Positions 8,893 through 17,731 of a stretch of 64,000 nt of DNA are shown here, one piece after another. The position numbers were made by a program, and so were the translations under genes. The DNA is taken from contig CAZVWU010000004.1 in the NCBI GenBank assembly GCA_964631205.1, forward strand, positions 35,428-99,427. Direction: 5' to 3'. Numbering within the stretch: position 1 is the stretch's first letter; the number at the start of each line of letters is the position of its first letter. The DNA is from CAYYYJ01 sp964631205 (GTDB lineage Archaea > Aenigmatarchaeota > Aenigmatarchaeia > QMZP01 > JACQNV01). Below the pieces are notes generated by a model that was not told the origin of the DNA, made no database searches, and saw nothing but the letters and a program-made list of their open reading frames with translations.

Positions 8893-9066
8893 ATGGCATT
8901 CGGTCTTTTAGGCGCAATCATAGGGTTTCTGCTGATCTGTCTAGGAGGCTTCCTTGTCTTTTTCCTCCATACAACCGAGATGCACCAGCCAAAGGAATTT
9001 TCGCTTTCCTCGATAGTTATAGGCCTGCTCTTCCTGCTTTTCGGGTTTCTGCTCCTGCTTTTCTGA
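8893..9066 (+). CDS. Small two-helix membrane protein
   Basis: 57 residues from ATG 8893 to TGA 9066, translated by eye. Two hydrophobic helices (about residues 3-24 and 38-57) are joined by a short polar loop containing TTEMHQPKE. AAGAAGGAA precedes the start and could serve as a weak ribosome binding site. It is divergent from the four-gene operon. No family recognised. Confidence 0.55.
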   Translation: MAFGLLGAIIGFLLICLGGFLVFFLHTTEMHQPKEFSLSSIVIGLLFLLFGFLLLLF

Positions 9067-9132
9067 CCGCACTATGCACCATACTTCTGGCCTCCAAAAT
9101 CCGCATATTTTTCTTCTGTGCGAATAACCCGA

Positions 9133-10200
9133 TCATACTGAAAGCACGCATCTGTTTGCTCCAAACTCCAATTCTGAGACCTCTTCTGGATAATCCAGCT
9201 GATTTTTATTCGCGCTTACAATCTCCTCATAATTAAAGGGTTTGGGCGGCATGTTCGAAACCACATATTTTATAAATTCAGATTTTGACAATTCGAAGAC
9301 CTTATTGTTTTTTCTTATCCAATCCAAAGATGCAACCACAGGCTTTCCAAACTCCGCTGCATTTTTACAATGAGCAGATGCTATAAATATATTTCCGTTC
9401 AAGTTAAGAATTTTATTTTTATATGTTTCAAATAATTCAGCAGCATACTCTTCTGATTTGTCATTAAGGTCAGGCCTCGCAACGCCTTCTATAAATAAAG
9501 TGTCCCCTGTAAAAAGATGGTTGCCAACCAAAAGAGATGTGCTGCCTTTTGTATGTCCCGGAGTGCCGATTATTTCTATTTCAGTGTCCCCTACAACTAT
9601 TTTTTTATTCTCCTCCAGTTTTTTATATCCCTGAAAACCATACCCATCCAAACTGTTCAAAAACAACTCAGCGTTTGTTTCCCTTTGCAGCAGCCTGCTT
9701 CCTGAAACATGGTCAGCGTGCTGATGTGTGTCTATTATTGTTTTTATCTGGCATCCCAATTTTTTTGAAAAATTAATATATGCCTGGGCATGCATTGAAG
9801 GATCTATAACAGCTGCCTGATTGCCTGAAATTAAAAAATATCCAAGGCAGCCTTTCCCAACTCTTTTGATCTGGAATAATTGGAAATCTTTTTCTGCAAG
9901 GGGGACAAAATCAAAAACAGAGTTCCAAGCAGCCATCCCCCCTTGGACAGAAACAGCATCCAACCCATTTGATTTGAGTAGGGATGCCGCATATTGCGAC
10001 CTCTGCCCATGAGCGCAAATCGCAACCACCTTTTTTTCTTTTGGAATATTTCCAATATTCATCCCCAATTCCTGGAGCGGAATATTCACAGAGCCGTCAA
10101 TTTTCCAGGAAGCATATTCTTGGGGCGTCCTGACATCCAGTAAAAAAATGCCCTCTTTCCTTTGAAGCTTTTCCTTGAGTTCAGAAGGTGTTATAAACAT
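9133..10200 (-). CDS. Rhodanese-metallo-beta-lactamase fusion, persulfide dioxygenase-like
   Basis: 355 residues. N-terminal rhodanese domain (1-100) with the active-site loop starting at C62 (CAHGQR). The following MBL-fold domain carries HxHxDH (H159, H161, D163, H164), H216 in PGHTKGS, D233 in TGDTLF and H277, the ligand set of the ETHE1/glyoxalase II branch. Such fusions handle glutathione or low-molecular-weight persulfides and sulfane sulfur. The domain order is rhodanese first, unlike the common MBL-rhodanese order. The gene appears to be a single unit next to abcE1, in the same direction with a 45 bp gap. Substrate thiol in this archaeon is unknown. Confidence 0.85.
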   Translation of the reverse strand: MFITPSELKEKLQRKEGIFLLDVRTPQEYASWKIDGSVNIPLQELGMNIGNIPKEKKVVAICAHGQRSQYAASLLKSNGLDAVSVQGGMAAWNSVFDFVPLAEKDFQLFQIKRVGKGCLGYFLISGNQAAVIDPSMHAQAYINFSKKLGCQIKTIIDTHQHADHVSGSRLLQRETNAELFLNSLDGYGFQGYKKLEENKKIVVGDTEIEIIGTPGHTKGSTSLLVGNHLFTGDTLFIEGVARPDLNDKSEEYAAELFETYKNKILNLNGNIFIASAHCKNAAEFGKPVVASLDWIRKNNKVFELSKSEFIKYVVSNMPPKPFNYEEIVSANKNQLDYPEEVSELEFGANRCVLSV

Positions 10201-10245
10201 ATCTTATAGAATACAAAGCAGATTTATAAAATCACAGAATCAGAG

Positions 10246-12051
10246 CTAATCATAATAATATTTTCCTTTCTCCTTCTGCTCCGCGTCCAGCACGGATCCA
10301 GGTTTATTAACCCGCGGCCTGTGGGTTGATTTGTCCCGCCTAAACGTGACATCCATCTTCTCCAAAAACCTGTTCATCCCTGATTTCAGATCCTCAGGGG
10401 CATGCCCAAACCCGGAAACAGCAGCCTCGCCGTCAAACACCATAAGCCTGTTTGAAACAGCATCTATGACCTGCAAATCATGGTCAACAACAAATCCAGC
10501 AACGCCCCTTGATTGAGTCCATTCATCCAAAACTTTTGCAAGCGCAAGCCTCTGCTCGACATCCAAAAATGCAGACGGCTCGTCGAGAAGGAGGATCTCA
10601 TGCTCCCTTGAAAGCGCCCTGCAAATAAATACAGCCTGCAGCTCGCCGCCTGAGAGCTTGCCGACAGCCCTATCCAGCAATTTATCGACTTTTAACAAAT
10701 GGATTGCATTCTGGATCAAAGCCAGATTTCCAATAAATTCCTTAACGTCAACATCTTTTTCACTCTCCTCCAAAAACAGCCTTTGCGGCTTGTAAGAAAG
10801 CTTCATGTCAAGAGTCCCGCCTTTGTCTGGTTTCAAAACCCCCGCAAGCATATTTACAAAAGTTGTCTTCCCGATCCCGTTAGGGCCAAGTATGCCTATG
10901 ATTTCACCTTGGCATAAATTGCCTTTTTCTGTTTTTAATTTAAAAGAAGGGACGAAGTTGACTTTGTCAACTTCCATCTGTTTTCCAAAGCTTTTTTCAA
11001 AGCTGCCAAATTCCAGCAGTAGTTTTGTTTTGTCAGGCGATTTTGCAACCCTGCTGAATATTATGGGGGCCTGGCGGAACCTGACATTATCTTCCTTAAT
11101 AAAGCCTTCCAGATAGCTGTTTATTCCAACCCTCACGGCTTCAGGCTTTGAAACAACGCCAAAAACCCCAGGGCTTCCATAAAGTATATGCACCTGGTCA
11201 GCAAGATAGTCTGCAATTGCCAAGTCGTGCTCGACTACAATTGTGAATGGCCTTTCTTTTTTATTTCCATAAAAACCCTCAGCCAACTTCCTGATATTTT
11301 TGGCAACAAGCAGCCTCTGCTCAACATCCAGATAGCTTGAAGGCTCATCGAAAAAGTAGAAGTTTCCGCCCTTTAAAATGGTTGCAACAACAGCAACCAA
11401 TTGCAGCTCGCCCCCAGACAATTCATTTGTATTTTTGTCAAGCAGCCTTTCAATTTTAAAATCAGAAACAACAAGATCAAATAATTTATTTTTATCTATT
11501 TTTTTCAGAACGTCTTTTACTTTCCCGCTAAAGATCTTAGGCAGCAAATCAATGTTCTGCGCCTTGTAACCAACCTTTATATCCTTTATATTTTCAAGAT
11601 ATACCTGGAGTTCAGTCCCTTTAAACTGTCCAATAATTTCTCCCCAAGAAATGTTTTTTTCAGACCCCTTATTTGGCTTAAGGTTACCTGACAAAATATT
11701 AAGGACAGTTGACTTCCCTATCCCGTTGGGCCCGACAAGCCCGACAACCATCCCTTTTTTGGGTATAGGAAGCCTGAACAATGCGAAAAGGTTTTTCCCA
11801 TACCTATGTATAGGGTCTTCTGTTAACTCTCCTGGCAAATTTACAATAGAAATCGCCTTCGGATTCGCATGCACGCAGATCCCGCAGCCGATGCATGTAT
11901 TTTCGTCTATCCTCAGCAGGCCTTTTGGTTCCACAGAAATGCATTCGACTCCAGCCCTGTTCACAGGGCAAAGATTTTGGATAGCTACCGCTTCCTCTTT
12001 GTCCTTTATCTGCTCGTTGTCCACGACTGCGATTCTTTTTACTGTTGCCAT
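10246..12051 (-). CDS. abcE1: ABCE1 ribosome recycling ATPase with degenerate Fe-S domain
   Basis: 601 residues with two ABC ATPase domains: Walker A motifs GPNGIGKST and GPNGIGKTT, signature LSGGELQ in each half, and hinge regions as in ABCE1/Rli1, which splits ribosomes after termination. The N-terminal ferredoxin-like domain is aligned easily by flanking sequence but has lost four of the eight Fe-S cysteines: positions 15, 20 and 24 are I, E and I where CxxxxCxxxC is expected, and N63 replaces the last Cys of the CxxCxxCxxxCP motif. C28, C37, C53, C56 and C59 remain. Length is normal. At most one cluster, or none, could bind. Confidence 0.95.
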   Translation of the reverse strand: MATVKRIAVVDNEQIKDKEEAVAIQNLCPVNRAGVECISVEPKGLLRIDENTCIGCGICVHANPKAISIVNLPGELTEDPIHRYGKNLFALFRLPIPKKGMVVGLVGPNGIGKSTVLNILSGNLKPNKGSEKNISWGEIIGQFKGTELQVYLENIKDIKVGYKAQNIDLLPKIFSGKVKDVLKKIDKNKLFDLVVSDFKIERLLDKNTNELSGGELQLVAVVATILKGGNFYFFDEPSSYLDVEQRLLVAKNIRKLAEGFYGNKKERPFTIVVEHDLAIADYLADQVHILYGSPGVFGVVSKPEAVRVGINSYLEGFIKEDNVRFRQAPIIFSRVAKSPDKTKLLLEFGSFEKSFGKQMEVDKVNFVPSFKLKTEKGNLCQGEIIGILGPNGIGKTTFVNMLAGVLKPDKGGTLDMKLSYKPQRLFLEESEKDVDVKEFIGNLALIQNAIHLLKVDKLLDRAVGKLSGGELQAVFICRALSREHEILLLDEPSAFLDVEQRLALAKVLDEWTQSRGVAGFVVDHDLQVIDAVSNRLMVFDGEAAVSGFGHAPEDLKSGMNRFLEKMDVTFRRDKSTHRPRVNKPGSVLDAEQKEKGKYYYD

Positions 12052-12088
12052 ATCTTTTGATTAAGTCAAGCAAATAATATATAAACAG

Positions 12089-12559
12089 ATGGATATGCTC
12101 AGCCTAAAGCCTTTCAAGCAATCTGCCAGTTTCTGCGGGCCTGCCTCTCTGAAAATGGTGCTGGAGTTTTATGGGATTAAAAAATCAGAAAAAGAGCTCG
12201 CAAAACTTTCAGGCGCAACAAAACAGCATGCAGTAGGGGCAAAGGGTATTCTAGATGCCGCAAAAAAATTAGGGTTAAAAGCTTTTGTAAAAGATTTTTC
12301 CACTTTATCTGACATAAAAAAATATGTTTTGAAAAAGAAAATTCCTGTGATTGTGGACTGGTTTGCGGGACAGGATGGCCACTATTCTGTTGTTGTCCAT
12401 ATAGACAGAAAAAACATCTGGCTGCAGGACCCTGAGATAGGGAAAATCAGAAAACTCGATCTGGAAACATTCAAAAGGGTCTGGTTTGATTTCCCGGGAA
12501 ATTTTTTAAAAAATAAAAACCAGATAATTATCAGAAGGATGATAGTTGTCTACAAATAA
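12089..12559 (+). CDS. C39-like cysteine peptidase domain protein
   Basis: 156 residues. It has the papain-like C39 layout: Q11 and C16 in QSASFCGPAS, H98 in GHYSVVV, and D114 in LQDPE. Bacterial C39 domains process leader peptides in ABC exporters; stand-alone versions (BtrH-like/peptidase_C39_2) are widespread. There is no signal peptide or membrane helix, so it looks cytoplasmic. The start is ATG 12089 or 12095. It is divergent from abcE1 and may share its intergenic promoter region (12052-12088). Confidence 0.75.
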   Translation: MDMLSLKPFKQSASFCGPASLKMVLEFYGIKKSEKELAKLSGATKQHAVGAKGILDAAKKLGLKAFVKDFSTLSDIKKYVLKKKIPVIVDWFAGQDGHYSVVVHIDRKNIWLQDPEIGKIRKLDLETFKRVWFDFPGNFLKNKNQIIIRRMIVVYK

Positions 12560-12574
12560 GTTAACTTTTTAAAA

Positions 12575-13093
12575 TCAAACCTTTTTCAATCCCGCATCCT
12601 CAAACCCGATCTCAACATTTTTCCCTGTCACATCCATTGCAATTGACTGGAAGGTCTTCAGCGGCATTGGGAGCCTGCTCCTCTGCGGTATAATAATTTT
12701 GTATTTGTCGCCAGAAGATGTGTAGAGGATGTTTAAATTGATTATAGGGACAGGCAAAATTATATTTTGCAGGAAGCTCCTTACATCACTGGATTCCTCG
12801 ACAACCCTCACAGGCTTGCCTGCAGCCTGCTCAAGCTTCTTTGCAAAAAACCCGCCTTTGCCGACTATCTTCCTCCCGCTGCCCTGGTTGCAGACAACCA
12901 AAACAAGGTCCTGCCCGTCTATTATTTTTTTGATTTGTATGTCTGACAGGCTTTTGTTCCTTTCAGTTTCCTTGTATATCAGGCCAAGCACATGCACATC
13001 CCTTTCCTTCAGCTCGCCTGAATCTACCTTTCCTTGGCATGCTGAACAAAGTATTTCAGACCTGAGACAGACTTCGCATATGGGGCTTTTCAT
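12575..13093 (-). CDS. KH-domain protein, archaeal NusA-like
   Basis: 172 residues. An N-terminal zinc-finger-like segment (CEVC and CSAC pairs, residues 6-19) is followed by an RNA-binding KH fold with the GKGGFFAKK variant of the GxxG loop. This matches archaeal NusA-like or KH proteins with an N-terminal zinc finger, which bind RNA in transcription or ribosome metabolism. Convergent with the C39-like gene (15 bp apart). Confidence 0.75.
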   Translation of the reverse strand: MKSPICEVCLRSEILCSACQGKVDSGELKERDVHVLGLIYKETERNKSLSDIQIKKIIDGQDLVLVVCNQGSGRKIVGKGGFFAKKLEQAAGKPVRVVEESSDVRSFLQNIILPVPIINLNILYTSSGDKYKIIIPQRSRLPMPLKTFQSIAMDVTGKNVEIGFEDAGLKKV

Positions 13094-13182
13094 TTACTCC
13101 TCACATTATATGTTATTATCTGATTTTAAAAGACGAACAGAGAAGACGCATGTTTATAAGAGGGCTCGCCCAAATCTATAAT

Positions 13183-13845
13183 ATGAACACGAACTTACTC
13201 AACCCCGTAGACGGTTTCAAGCAAAGGGGAAAGAATTTAGGTAAGTCAGTAACAGTATTGCTGGTAACTGCTATAGTATATACGTTAGCAGTGGCAGTGT
13301 CTTGGTGGGCAGTAAACCAAGCCTCTTCAACAGCAGGGCTAGGCGCATTGGCAGTATTGAAAGGAGCACAGCCAGTAAACCTACTAGTGGGAGTATTCCT
13401 ATTAGTCTTCTTGGGAGGAATTTTCCTGGGATGGCTGCTTGTGGAAGTGGTGAGGGTTTTGGGCGGGAAAGGAACACTACATGAAGGTGTGTCTGTCCTT
13501 GCTTATTCGGCATTGCCATTGTCAGTGGGAACCTTGCTGGCAATCCTGGTAAGCCATGTGCCATTCGCATACCTTGGCGCAGCATCACCTGTTTTCACAG
13601 TGCTGCAGGTTGTTGCCTTGGTGTTGTTCTCGGCATTTGGCGCATTGGGATTTGCAGGCGTGTACAGGGGGACAAAGGACGTCCTTGGCGTTGACGCAAT
13701 CACAGCATTCGTAGGGCTAGGCCTATTGGTCTTGGTATTAGGCTCAGCTCTGACATTGATACCAGCTGGATCAGCGTTGCTAAGCCCGTTAACAAGAGCA
13801 GTTCCATTCTTGCCAGGCCTAGGCATAACACCTGTAGGAGTCTAG
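13183..13845 (+). CDS. Multi-pass membrane protein, Yip1-like
   Basis: 220 residues from ATG 13183, chosen over an in-frame start at 13150 because the protein then begins MNTNLLNPVDGF. Five hydrophobic segments are visible, with Gly/Ala/Val-rich helices and few charges, as in the YIP1 superfamily of small archaeal membrane proteins. Function of archaeal members is unknown. Codon use is G-richer than in the neighbours. It stands alone, followed by 159 bp without a gene. Confidence 0.7.
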   Translation: MNTNLLNPVDGFKQRGKNLGKSVTVLLVTAIVYTLAVAVSWWAVNQASSTAGLGALAVLKGAQPVNLLVGVFLLVFLGGIFLGWLLVEVVRVLGGKGTLHEGVSVLAYSALPLSVGTLLAILVSHVPFAYLGAASPVFTVLQVVALVLFSAFGALGFAGVYRGTKDVLGVDAITAFVGLGLLVLVLGSALTLIPAGSALLSPLTRAVPFLPGLGITPVGV

Positions 13846-13967
13846 AGGCCCGCAAGCTGACTAACCTTCAAATTTGAATTTTTTTCAGTTTTGTTAATTC
13901 TATTAGCCTAGAGTCTGATTTCTGTCTCCTTTCTATAACCTATTTAAAAGTAACAACATACAGAAAG

Positions 13968-13977
13968 CTTTATAAAG
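13968..13977 (+). promoter_or_regulatory. TATA box for the hypothetical trio
   Basis: CTTTATAAAG lies about 28-37 bp before ATG 14005. Archaeal transcription starts about 25 bp downstream of TATA, so the transcript would begin at or near the start codon (leaderless). Confidence 0.5.
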
Positions 13978-14004
13978 CCTTGATTTAATTATGATTTGAT
14001 GTTT

Positions 14005-14421
14005 ATGGCAAAAGAATACAAGTTGTCAGAGACTGTAGAGACTTTAAGCTTGGTCGCAGACAGGCTAAAAAATACCCAGTTCCAAGCCTATCCTACTAAT
14101 AGGGTTATTGATGAGAATGGCTGTTTGGAACTAATATTTGCGCCAAAGGCAGAAGCCAAGGGATGTTTGGGTTTTCTATCCCCGCCTTATACAAAAAGAG
14201 CAAAGGAGGCTAAACAAAGAGCTGAGTTTCGGGAATGCCTATACAACCTATATAAGGGTCTGTGGGTGCAAGGAGATGAGAATCTAACATTGACTGAACC
14301 TAGTCTTGGCGGCCTCAATGTGTTAGAGGCTTATAAAATGTCAGTAAAAGGGGTAAGGCTGAGAGCAGGCTTCACCGATGAAGACCCAAAAGCCGAACTT
14401 GCAGCTCAGAGGGGCAGATAG
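14005..14421 (+). CDS. Hypothetical protein, first of a trio
   Basis: 138 residues from ATG 14005 (ATG 13999 and TTG 13996 are also in frame). Soluble, charged, mixed helix/strand, without signal peptide or recognisable motif. Two unknown genes and dph5 follow in the same direction, so it may head an operon, but nothing in it indicates a link to diphthamide synthesis. Confidence 0.55.
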   Translation: MAKEYKLSETVETLSLVADRLKNTQFQAYPTNRVIDENGCLELIFAPKAEAKGCLGFLSPPYTKRAKEAKQRAEFRECLYNLYKGLWVQGDENLTLTEPSLGGLNVLEAYKMSVKGVRLRAGFTDEDPKAELAAQRGR

Positions 14422-14462
14422 CTATGGCAGACCAAGAAACAAGGGAGCTTGAATAAAGGCTT

Positions 14463-14885
14463 ATGGAAGGTGACGAAAGCGCAACCAAACCACTCGAAAA
14501 CGCCCTATTAAGGCAAGGGGACAGGGTTGTATATTTTATTGAAAACGTATCAGATTCAAAAAGGGAAGATAGCTACGGCCAGCCGCTCGATGTTCTTTAT
14601 TTAAGGAGAATGCCGGCTATTATAGCAGATAAAGAAGCCGATCTTTGCAGGCGCATAAAGACAGAAATTGAGGCTGTCACACACATATTTCCATATACAC
14701 CAGTCTATATTTACGGCAAAAGACATGATGTCCAAGCTGAGCTTAACAGAAGACTGGAGCCCCTTCAAAGGCAACTTACTTACCATTTATGGCCGCTGGA
14801 AAAATATGAAGTCAGCCGCAGCGATTACAGATTGACGCAGATTTTACAAGGCCTGCCTTCGGGGGCAGTAAGGATAGAAGAATAA
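14463..14885 (+). CDS. Hypothetical protein, second of a trio
   Basis: 140 residues, soluble, alpha/beta, rich in Arg and Glu. No motif recognised. ATG 14463 follows the previous gene by 41 bp; that gap also holds a 10-codon reading frame at 14424-14456, which I do not count as a gene. Next gene begins 11 bp after its stop. Confidence 0.55.
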   Translation: MEGDESATKPLENALLRQGDRVVYFIENVSDSKREDSYGQPLDVLYLRRMPAIIADKEADLCRRIKTEIEAVTHIFPYTPVYIYGKRHDVQAELNRRLEPLQRQLTYHLWPLEKYEVSRSDYRLTQILQGLPSGAVRIEE

Positions 14886-14896
14886 CTACATGATTT

Positions 14897-15418
14897 ATGG
14901 ACTACAAAATACTTGATCTTGAAAGGGAAGCACAGCAAAGCCCGATGGATGAAAGAACAACTGCAGACCTCACAAGAGCTTATATCAGGAGCGGAAGGCT
15001 TGGAGAGGCAGAGAAATATCTCGATAATACAACCTTTAGCGTAAATCCTTACCTTACTCCAAACTCGGAGTTGGTGAGATGGGCTTATATGCAGCTTGCC
15101 AGAAAATATTCAGATGCAGGACAATATGCTAAAGCAGAAAGGATAGCTGGGCTAATGATAAAGTATGATCATGATCTTTTAGGGGAATTTCTTGAACTAA
15201 GCCGTTTAAGCCCTGAAGAGAAAAAAGAGGCTTCAAGAGTTATAGAACGCTGTCAAGAAGATGGGCTGAACCTTTATTTTTCAACACAAGCCGGCACTAT
15301 ACAATTGCTCTTCAATCGGCCTAGGATATCCAGAAGACGGATGACCAATTCTATGAAGGAGTTTTATTCTATAACATCTTTCAGAGATGAGGCAGTATTA
15401 ATGCCTGATGATAGTTAA
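14897..15418 (+). CDS. Helical repeat protein, TPR-like
   Basis: 173 residues. Helix pairs such as AYIRSGRLGEAEKYL and KYSDAGQYAKAERIA (residues about 28-42 and 68-83) have the spacing of tetratricopeptide repeats, which mediate protein contacts. It ends 9 bp before dph5. Partner unknown. Confidence 0.6.
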   Translation: MDYKILDLEREAQQSPMDERTTADLTRAYIRSGRLGEAEKYLDNTTFSVNPYLTPNSELVRWAYMQLARKYSDAGQYAKAERIAGLMIKYDHDLLGEFLELSRLSPEEKKEASRVIERCQEDGLNLYFSTQAGTIQLLFNRPRISRRRMTNSMKEFYSITSFRDEAVLMPDDS

Positions 15419-15427
15419 GAATAAGCT

Positions 15428-16165
15428 ATGCTCTACATAATCTCGCTTGGACTTTTTGATGAAAAAGACATGAGCCTGAGGGCTCTGGAAACTGCGAAGA
15501 ATTGCGCCAAGCTTTATCTGGAACTGTATACAACGAAGATGAATACTTCTGCAAGGAAAATTTCTGAATTGATTGGAAAAGAAGTTGTGGAGTTAAAGAG
15601 GGAGGACATTGAAAATAATTCTTTGAAAATAATCAATCAGGCTAAAACAATGGATATTGGTATTCTCATTGGAGGGGATGCGCTTTCCGCGACAACGCAC
15701 ATCTCCCTTCTGCTGGATGCAAAAAAAGCAGGAGTGAAAACAAAAGTAATCCACGGATCATCGATTTTTTCTGCTGTGGCAGAGACAGGCCTGCAGCTTT
15801 ACAAGTTTGGCGCAACAACAACGCTTGTTAAACCAGAAGGAAAATATTTTCCGGATTCTTTTTATGATGTGATTGTTAAAAACAAAAAATCAGGCCTGCA
15901 TACGCTGGTTTTATTGGACATAGGGATGTCGGTGAGGGAGGGTTTGGAGGTTTTGATGGAAGTGGAAAAAAAGAAAAAAGGAAAAATCGCCGCGCCAAAA
16001 ACAAAGATTGTTGCAGCCTCCCAGTTGGGTTCTGAAAAACAATATATAAAATATGGCAGCATGGAAAATCTGATTGTTGATGAAAATTTAATAAAATCGC
16101 CATCAGCCATGATATTTCCCGGGAAGCTTCATTTCCTTGAAGAGGAATTTCTGGAAAGCCTGTAG
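15428..16165 (+). CDS. dph5: Diphthine synthase
   Basis: 245 residues matching the Dph5 tetrapyrrole-methylase fold: N-terminal LYIISLGL strand, GGDALSATTH loop (about residues 77-86) and KVIHGSSIFSAVAETGLQLYKFG. The enzyme uses S-adenosylmethionine to methylate the aminocarboxypropyl-histidine on elongation factor 2. Typical length about 260. Present in archaea and eukaryotes, not bacteria, which supports an archaeal source. Convergent with the DUF457-like gene, 1 nt between stops. Confidence 0.9.
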   Translation: MLYIISLGLFDEKDMSLRALETAKNCAKLYLELYTTKMNTSARKISELIGKEVVELKREDIENNSLKIINQAKTMDIGILIGGDALSATTHISLLLDAKKAGVKTKVIHGSSIFSAVAETGLQLYKFGATTTLVKPEGKYFPDSFYDVIVKNKKSGLHTLVLLDIGMSVREGLEVLMEVEKKKKGKIAAPKTKIVAASQLGSEKQYIKYGSMENLIVDENLIKSPSAMIFPGKLHFLEEEFLESL

Positions 16166-16166
16166 A

Positions 16167-16715
16167 TCAGCGCCTGTTTCTAGAGTAAACTTTCTTGGCA
16201 GAAACCTGTTTTTGGTTTTTACCCGCAGCCGGGCTTGGCCAGAAAAACAACTTCTTGTAAAAGATCCAGGACGCCAAGACAGCAATATCTAACCCGGCAA
16301 CATATAAAATTGTTGTTGATGTTATTCTATCTGTCAAAATCTGCAGCCCAAACTGGTATGGAAGCGGATACAAAAGTGGGACTGTTCCAGTAAGGAGTAC
16401 ATCAAGAGCAGTATGGCTGGCCCATCCAATAGCCGCAAAAAGCAAAGGGGTTCGCCATCTCTTTAAGGCTAAGGCAAGCAAAAGGACAGGTATCACAGAG
16501 AAAACCGAATGCGTGAAAGTCCTATGCAAGTTGCCCAATGGGATGAAAAGGTTAACCAGAAAACTGAATATTATGTCGAAATCAGGCGCAATACCTGCAA
16601 GCCCACAAATGGCAAGGTTTTTTCTGTTCACAGATTTTTTCAATTTCCTGGAGTACCTTTTGGAAAAATCCACAACCATAACAGGGATCAATCCATGGGC
16701 TACTATAAAAGGCAT
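16167..16715 (-). CDS. Membrane-bound metal-dependent hydrolase, DUF457/YdjM family
   Basis: 182 residues with four or five membrane segments and the family's ordered metal-site motifs: HGLIP near the start, APDFD (about residues 44-48), HRTFTHS (about 64-70) and WASHTALD (about 98-105). These DUF457/YdjM proteins are thought to be membrane hydrolases; substrate is unknown. The gene diverges from the zincin gene across a region holding two operator palindromes. Confidence 0.8.
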   Translation of the reverse strand: MPFIVAHGLIPVMVVDFSKRYSRKLKKSVNRKNLAICGLAGIAPDFDIIFSFLVNLFIPLGNLHRTFTHSVFSVIPVLLLALALKRWRTPLLFAAIGWASHTALDVLLTGTVPLLYPLPYQFGLQILTDRITSTTILYVAGLDIAVLASWIFYKKLFFWPSPAAGKNQKQVSAKKVYSRNRR

Positions 16716-16755
16716 GAAATTTATTGTGCGAAGGGGTTTATGTAGTTATTCCATT

Positions 16756-16774
16756 GATATAACACTGTTATATC
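16756..16774. promoter_or_regulatory. Operator palindrome, copy 2
   Basis: GATATAACACTGTTATATC, a perfect 9-bp inverted repeat around one central base. Together with the copy at 16795-16807 it lies in the divergent promoter region between the DUF457 gene and the zincin gene, with centres 36 bp apart. Confidence 0.65.
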
Positions 16775-16794
16775 AAATCCTCAGCCCCAAGCTA

Positions 16795-16807
16795 ATAACA
16801 GTGTTAT
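16795..16807. promoter_or_regulatory. Operator palindrome, copy 3
   Basis: ATAACAGTGTTAT, the same 13-mer with the central C replaced by G (equivalent to reading the other strand). It lies about 90 bp before the zincin start, upstream of a TATA-like CCTTTATATATCC at about 16855-16867. Confidence 0.6.
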
Positions 16808-16897
16808 ATATTTCTATTTCTCCCCCCAAACCACCATACAGGAACCAATAGAAACCTTTATATATCCTAGAGATAATTACTTATTGGTGACAATGAT

Positions 16898-17650
16898 ATG
16901 ATAAGAGATATACTAAATACAGGTTTTAGGGCAAAAGCCCTTTTTGATGAAGTAGCTAGCGGAAGGTATATGGGAACAAACAGGCTTGCAAGGTATGATA
17001 ATCAGAATGGTGTTGCTGATGAAACCCAGCCTTCAGAAAACCAATTAAGCAACTTTCTAGGGAATCTGCCTGGATATGTAGCATCCAGAGCAATAGAAAG
17101 GGGAAAAACAGCTGCAATAGACGCTTTAAAAGACCTCTTAGGAGATGAAAATATATTAGTGCAGGGCGCAGGTTATTGTGCTGGTCTTTTAGACACAGTA
17201 GACGATGCAGTTAATGGCAGAGTCTCCTACACAGAAGCTTCACAAGAGGACCTAAAGAGATTGGCAGGAAGCGAATCCAAAGCCAAAACAGTCTTCGGGT
17301 ACACAACTGAAAAAGGCCAAATTTACATTGACCAAAGAATTTCAAGCAAATCAAAAGAGATAAAAGAAATGCTCAGGGGCTTGGTCGGAGAAGAGGACGC
17401 AGACCCAGGCGCCCTATTACTGCTCACTGAAGTGCATGAGAAAAGGCACAGCATAAATCCAGGAGCCTCTGAAAAAAGGACAAGGCTTGAAACAAAATAC
17501 GCTTTGAAAGCTTACGCCAGGATTAATAGAGATCCTGAAATTGCTAAAAAGGCGGAAAAAGCAGCCAGGCTAGCAGATTATTTCGATAACCTCGATGGGA
17601 GGGAAGACATTGGTCTTCAAACTAGTGTCCAGCTGAAGTCGGCTACCTAA
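16898..17650 (+). CDS. Zincin-like metalloprotease candidate with HExxH
   Basis: 250 residues. The only recognisable motif is HEKRH at H180-H184 in a helix (LLLTEVHEKRHS), the zinc-binding HExxH of zincins, with E198 in a second helix as possible third ligand. No signal peptide. The N-terminal half is helical and shows weak similarity in a NFLGNLPGYVASRAIE stretch to the downstream 323-residue protein (NYLGSVGSAASRKIEA). GGTGACAATGAT precedes ATG 16898 and can act as ribosome binding site. Two operators lie upstream, so expression is likely controlled by the same regulator as the JAMM protease gene. A chance HExxH cannot be excluded. Confidence 0.6.
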   Translation: MIRDILNTGFRAKALFDEVASGRYMGTNRLARYDNQNGVADETQPSENQLSNFLGNLPGYVASRAIERGKTAAIDALKDLLGDENILVQGAGYCAGLLDTVDDAVNGRVSYTEASQEDLKRLAGSESKAKTVFGYTTEKGQIYIDQRISSKSKEIKEMLRGLVGEEDADPGALLLLTEVHEKRHSINPGASEKRTRLETKYALKAYARINRDPEIAKKAEKAARLADYFDNLDGREDIGLQTSVQLKSAT

Positions 17651-17731
17651 TCTTAACTAATCTGAAAAAAATCCAGTAAAGGAAAATGATATGACAGAAG
17701 AATTAAAGGAGGAAAGAATACAGTCAATATT

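Noticed and set aside
14424..14456. 10-codon reading frame between the first two genes of the trio
   Set aside because: Too short to support; no conservation evidence.
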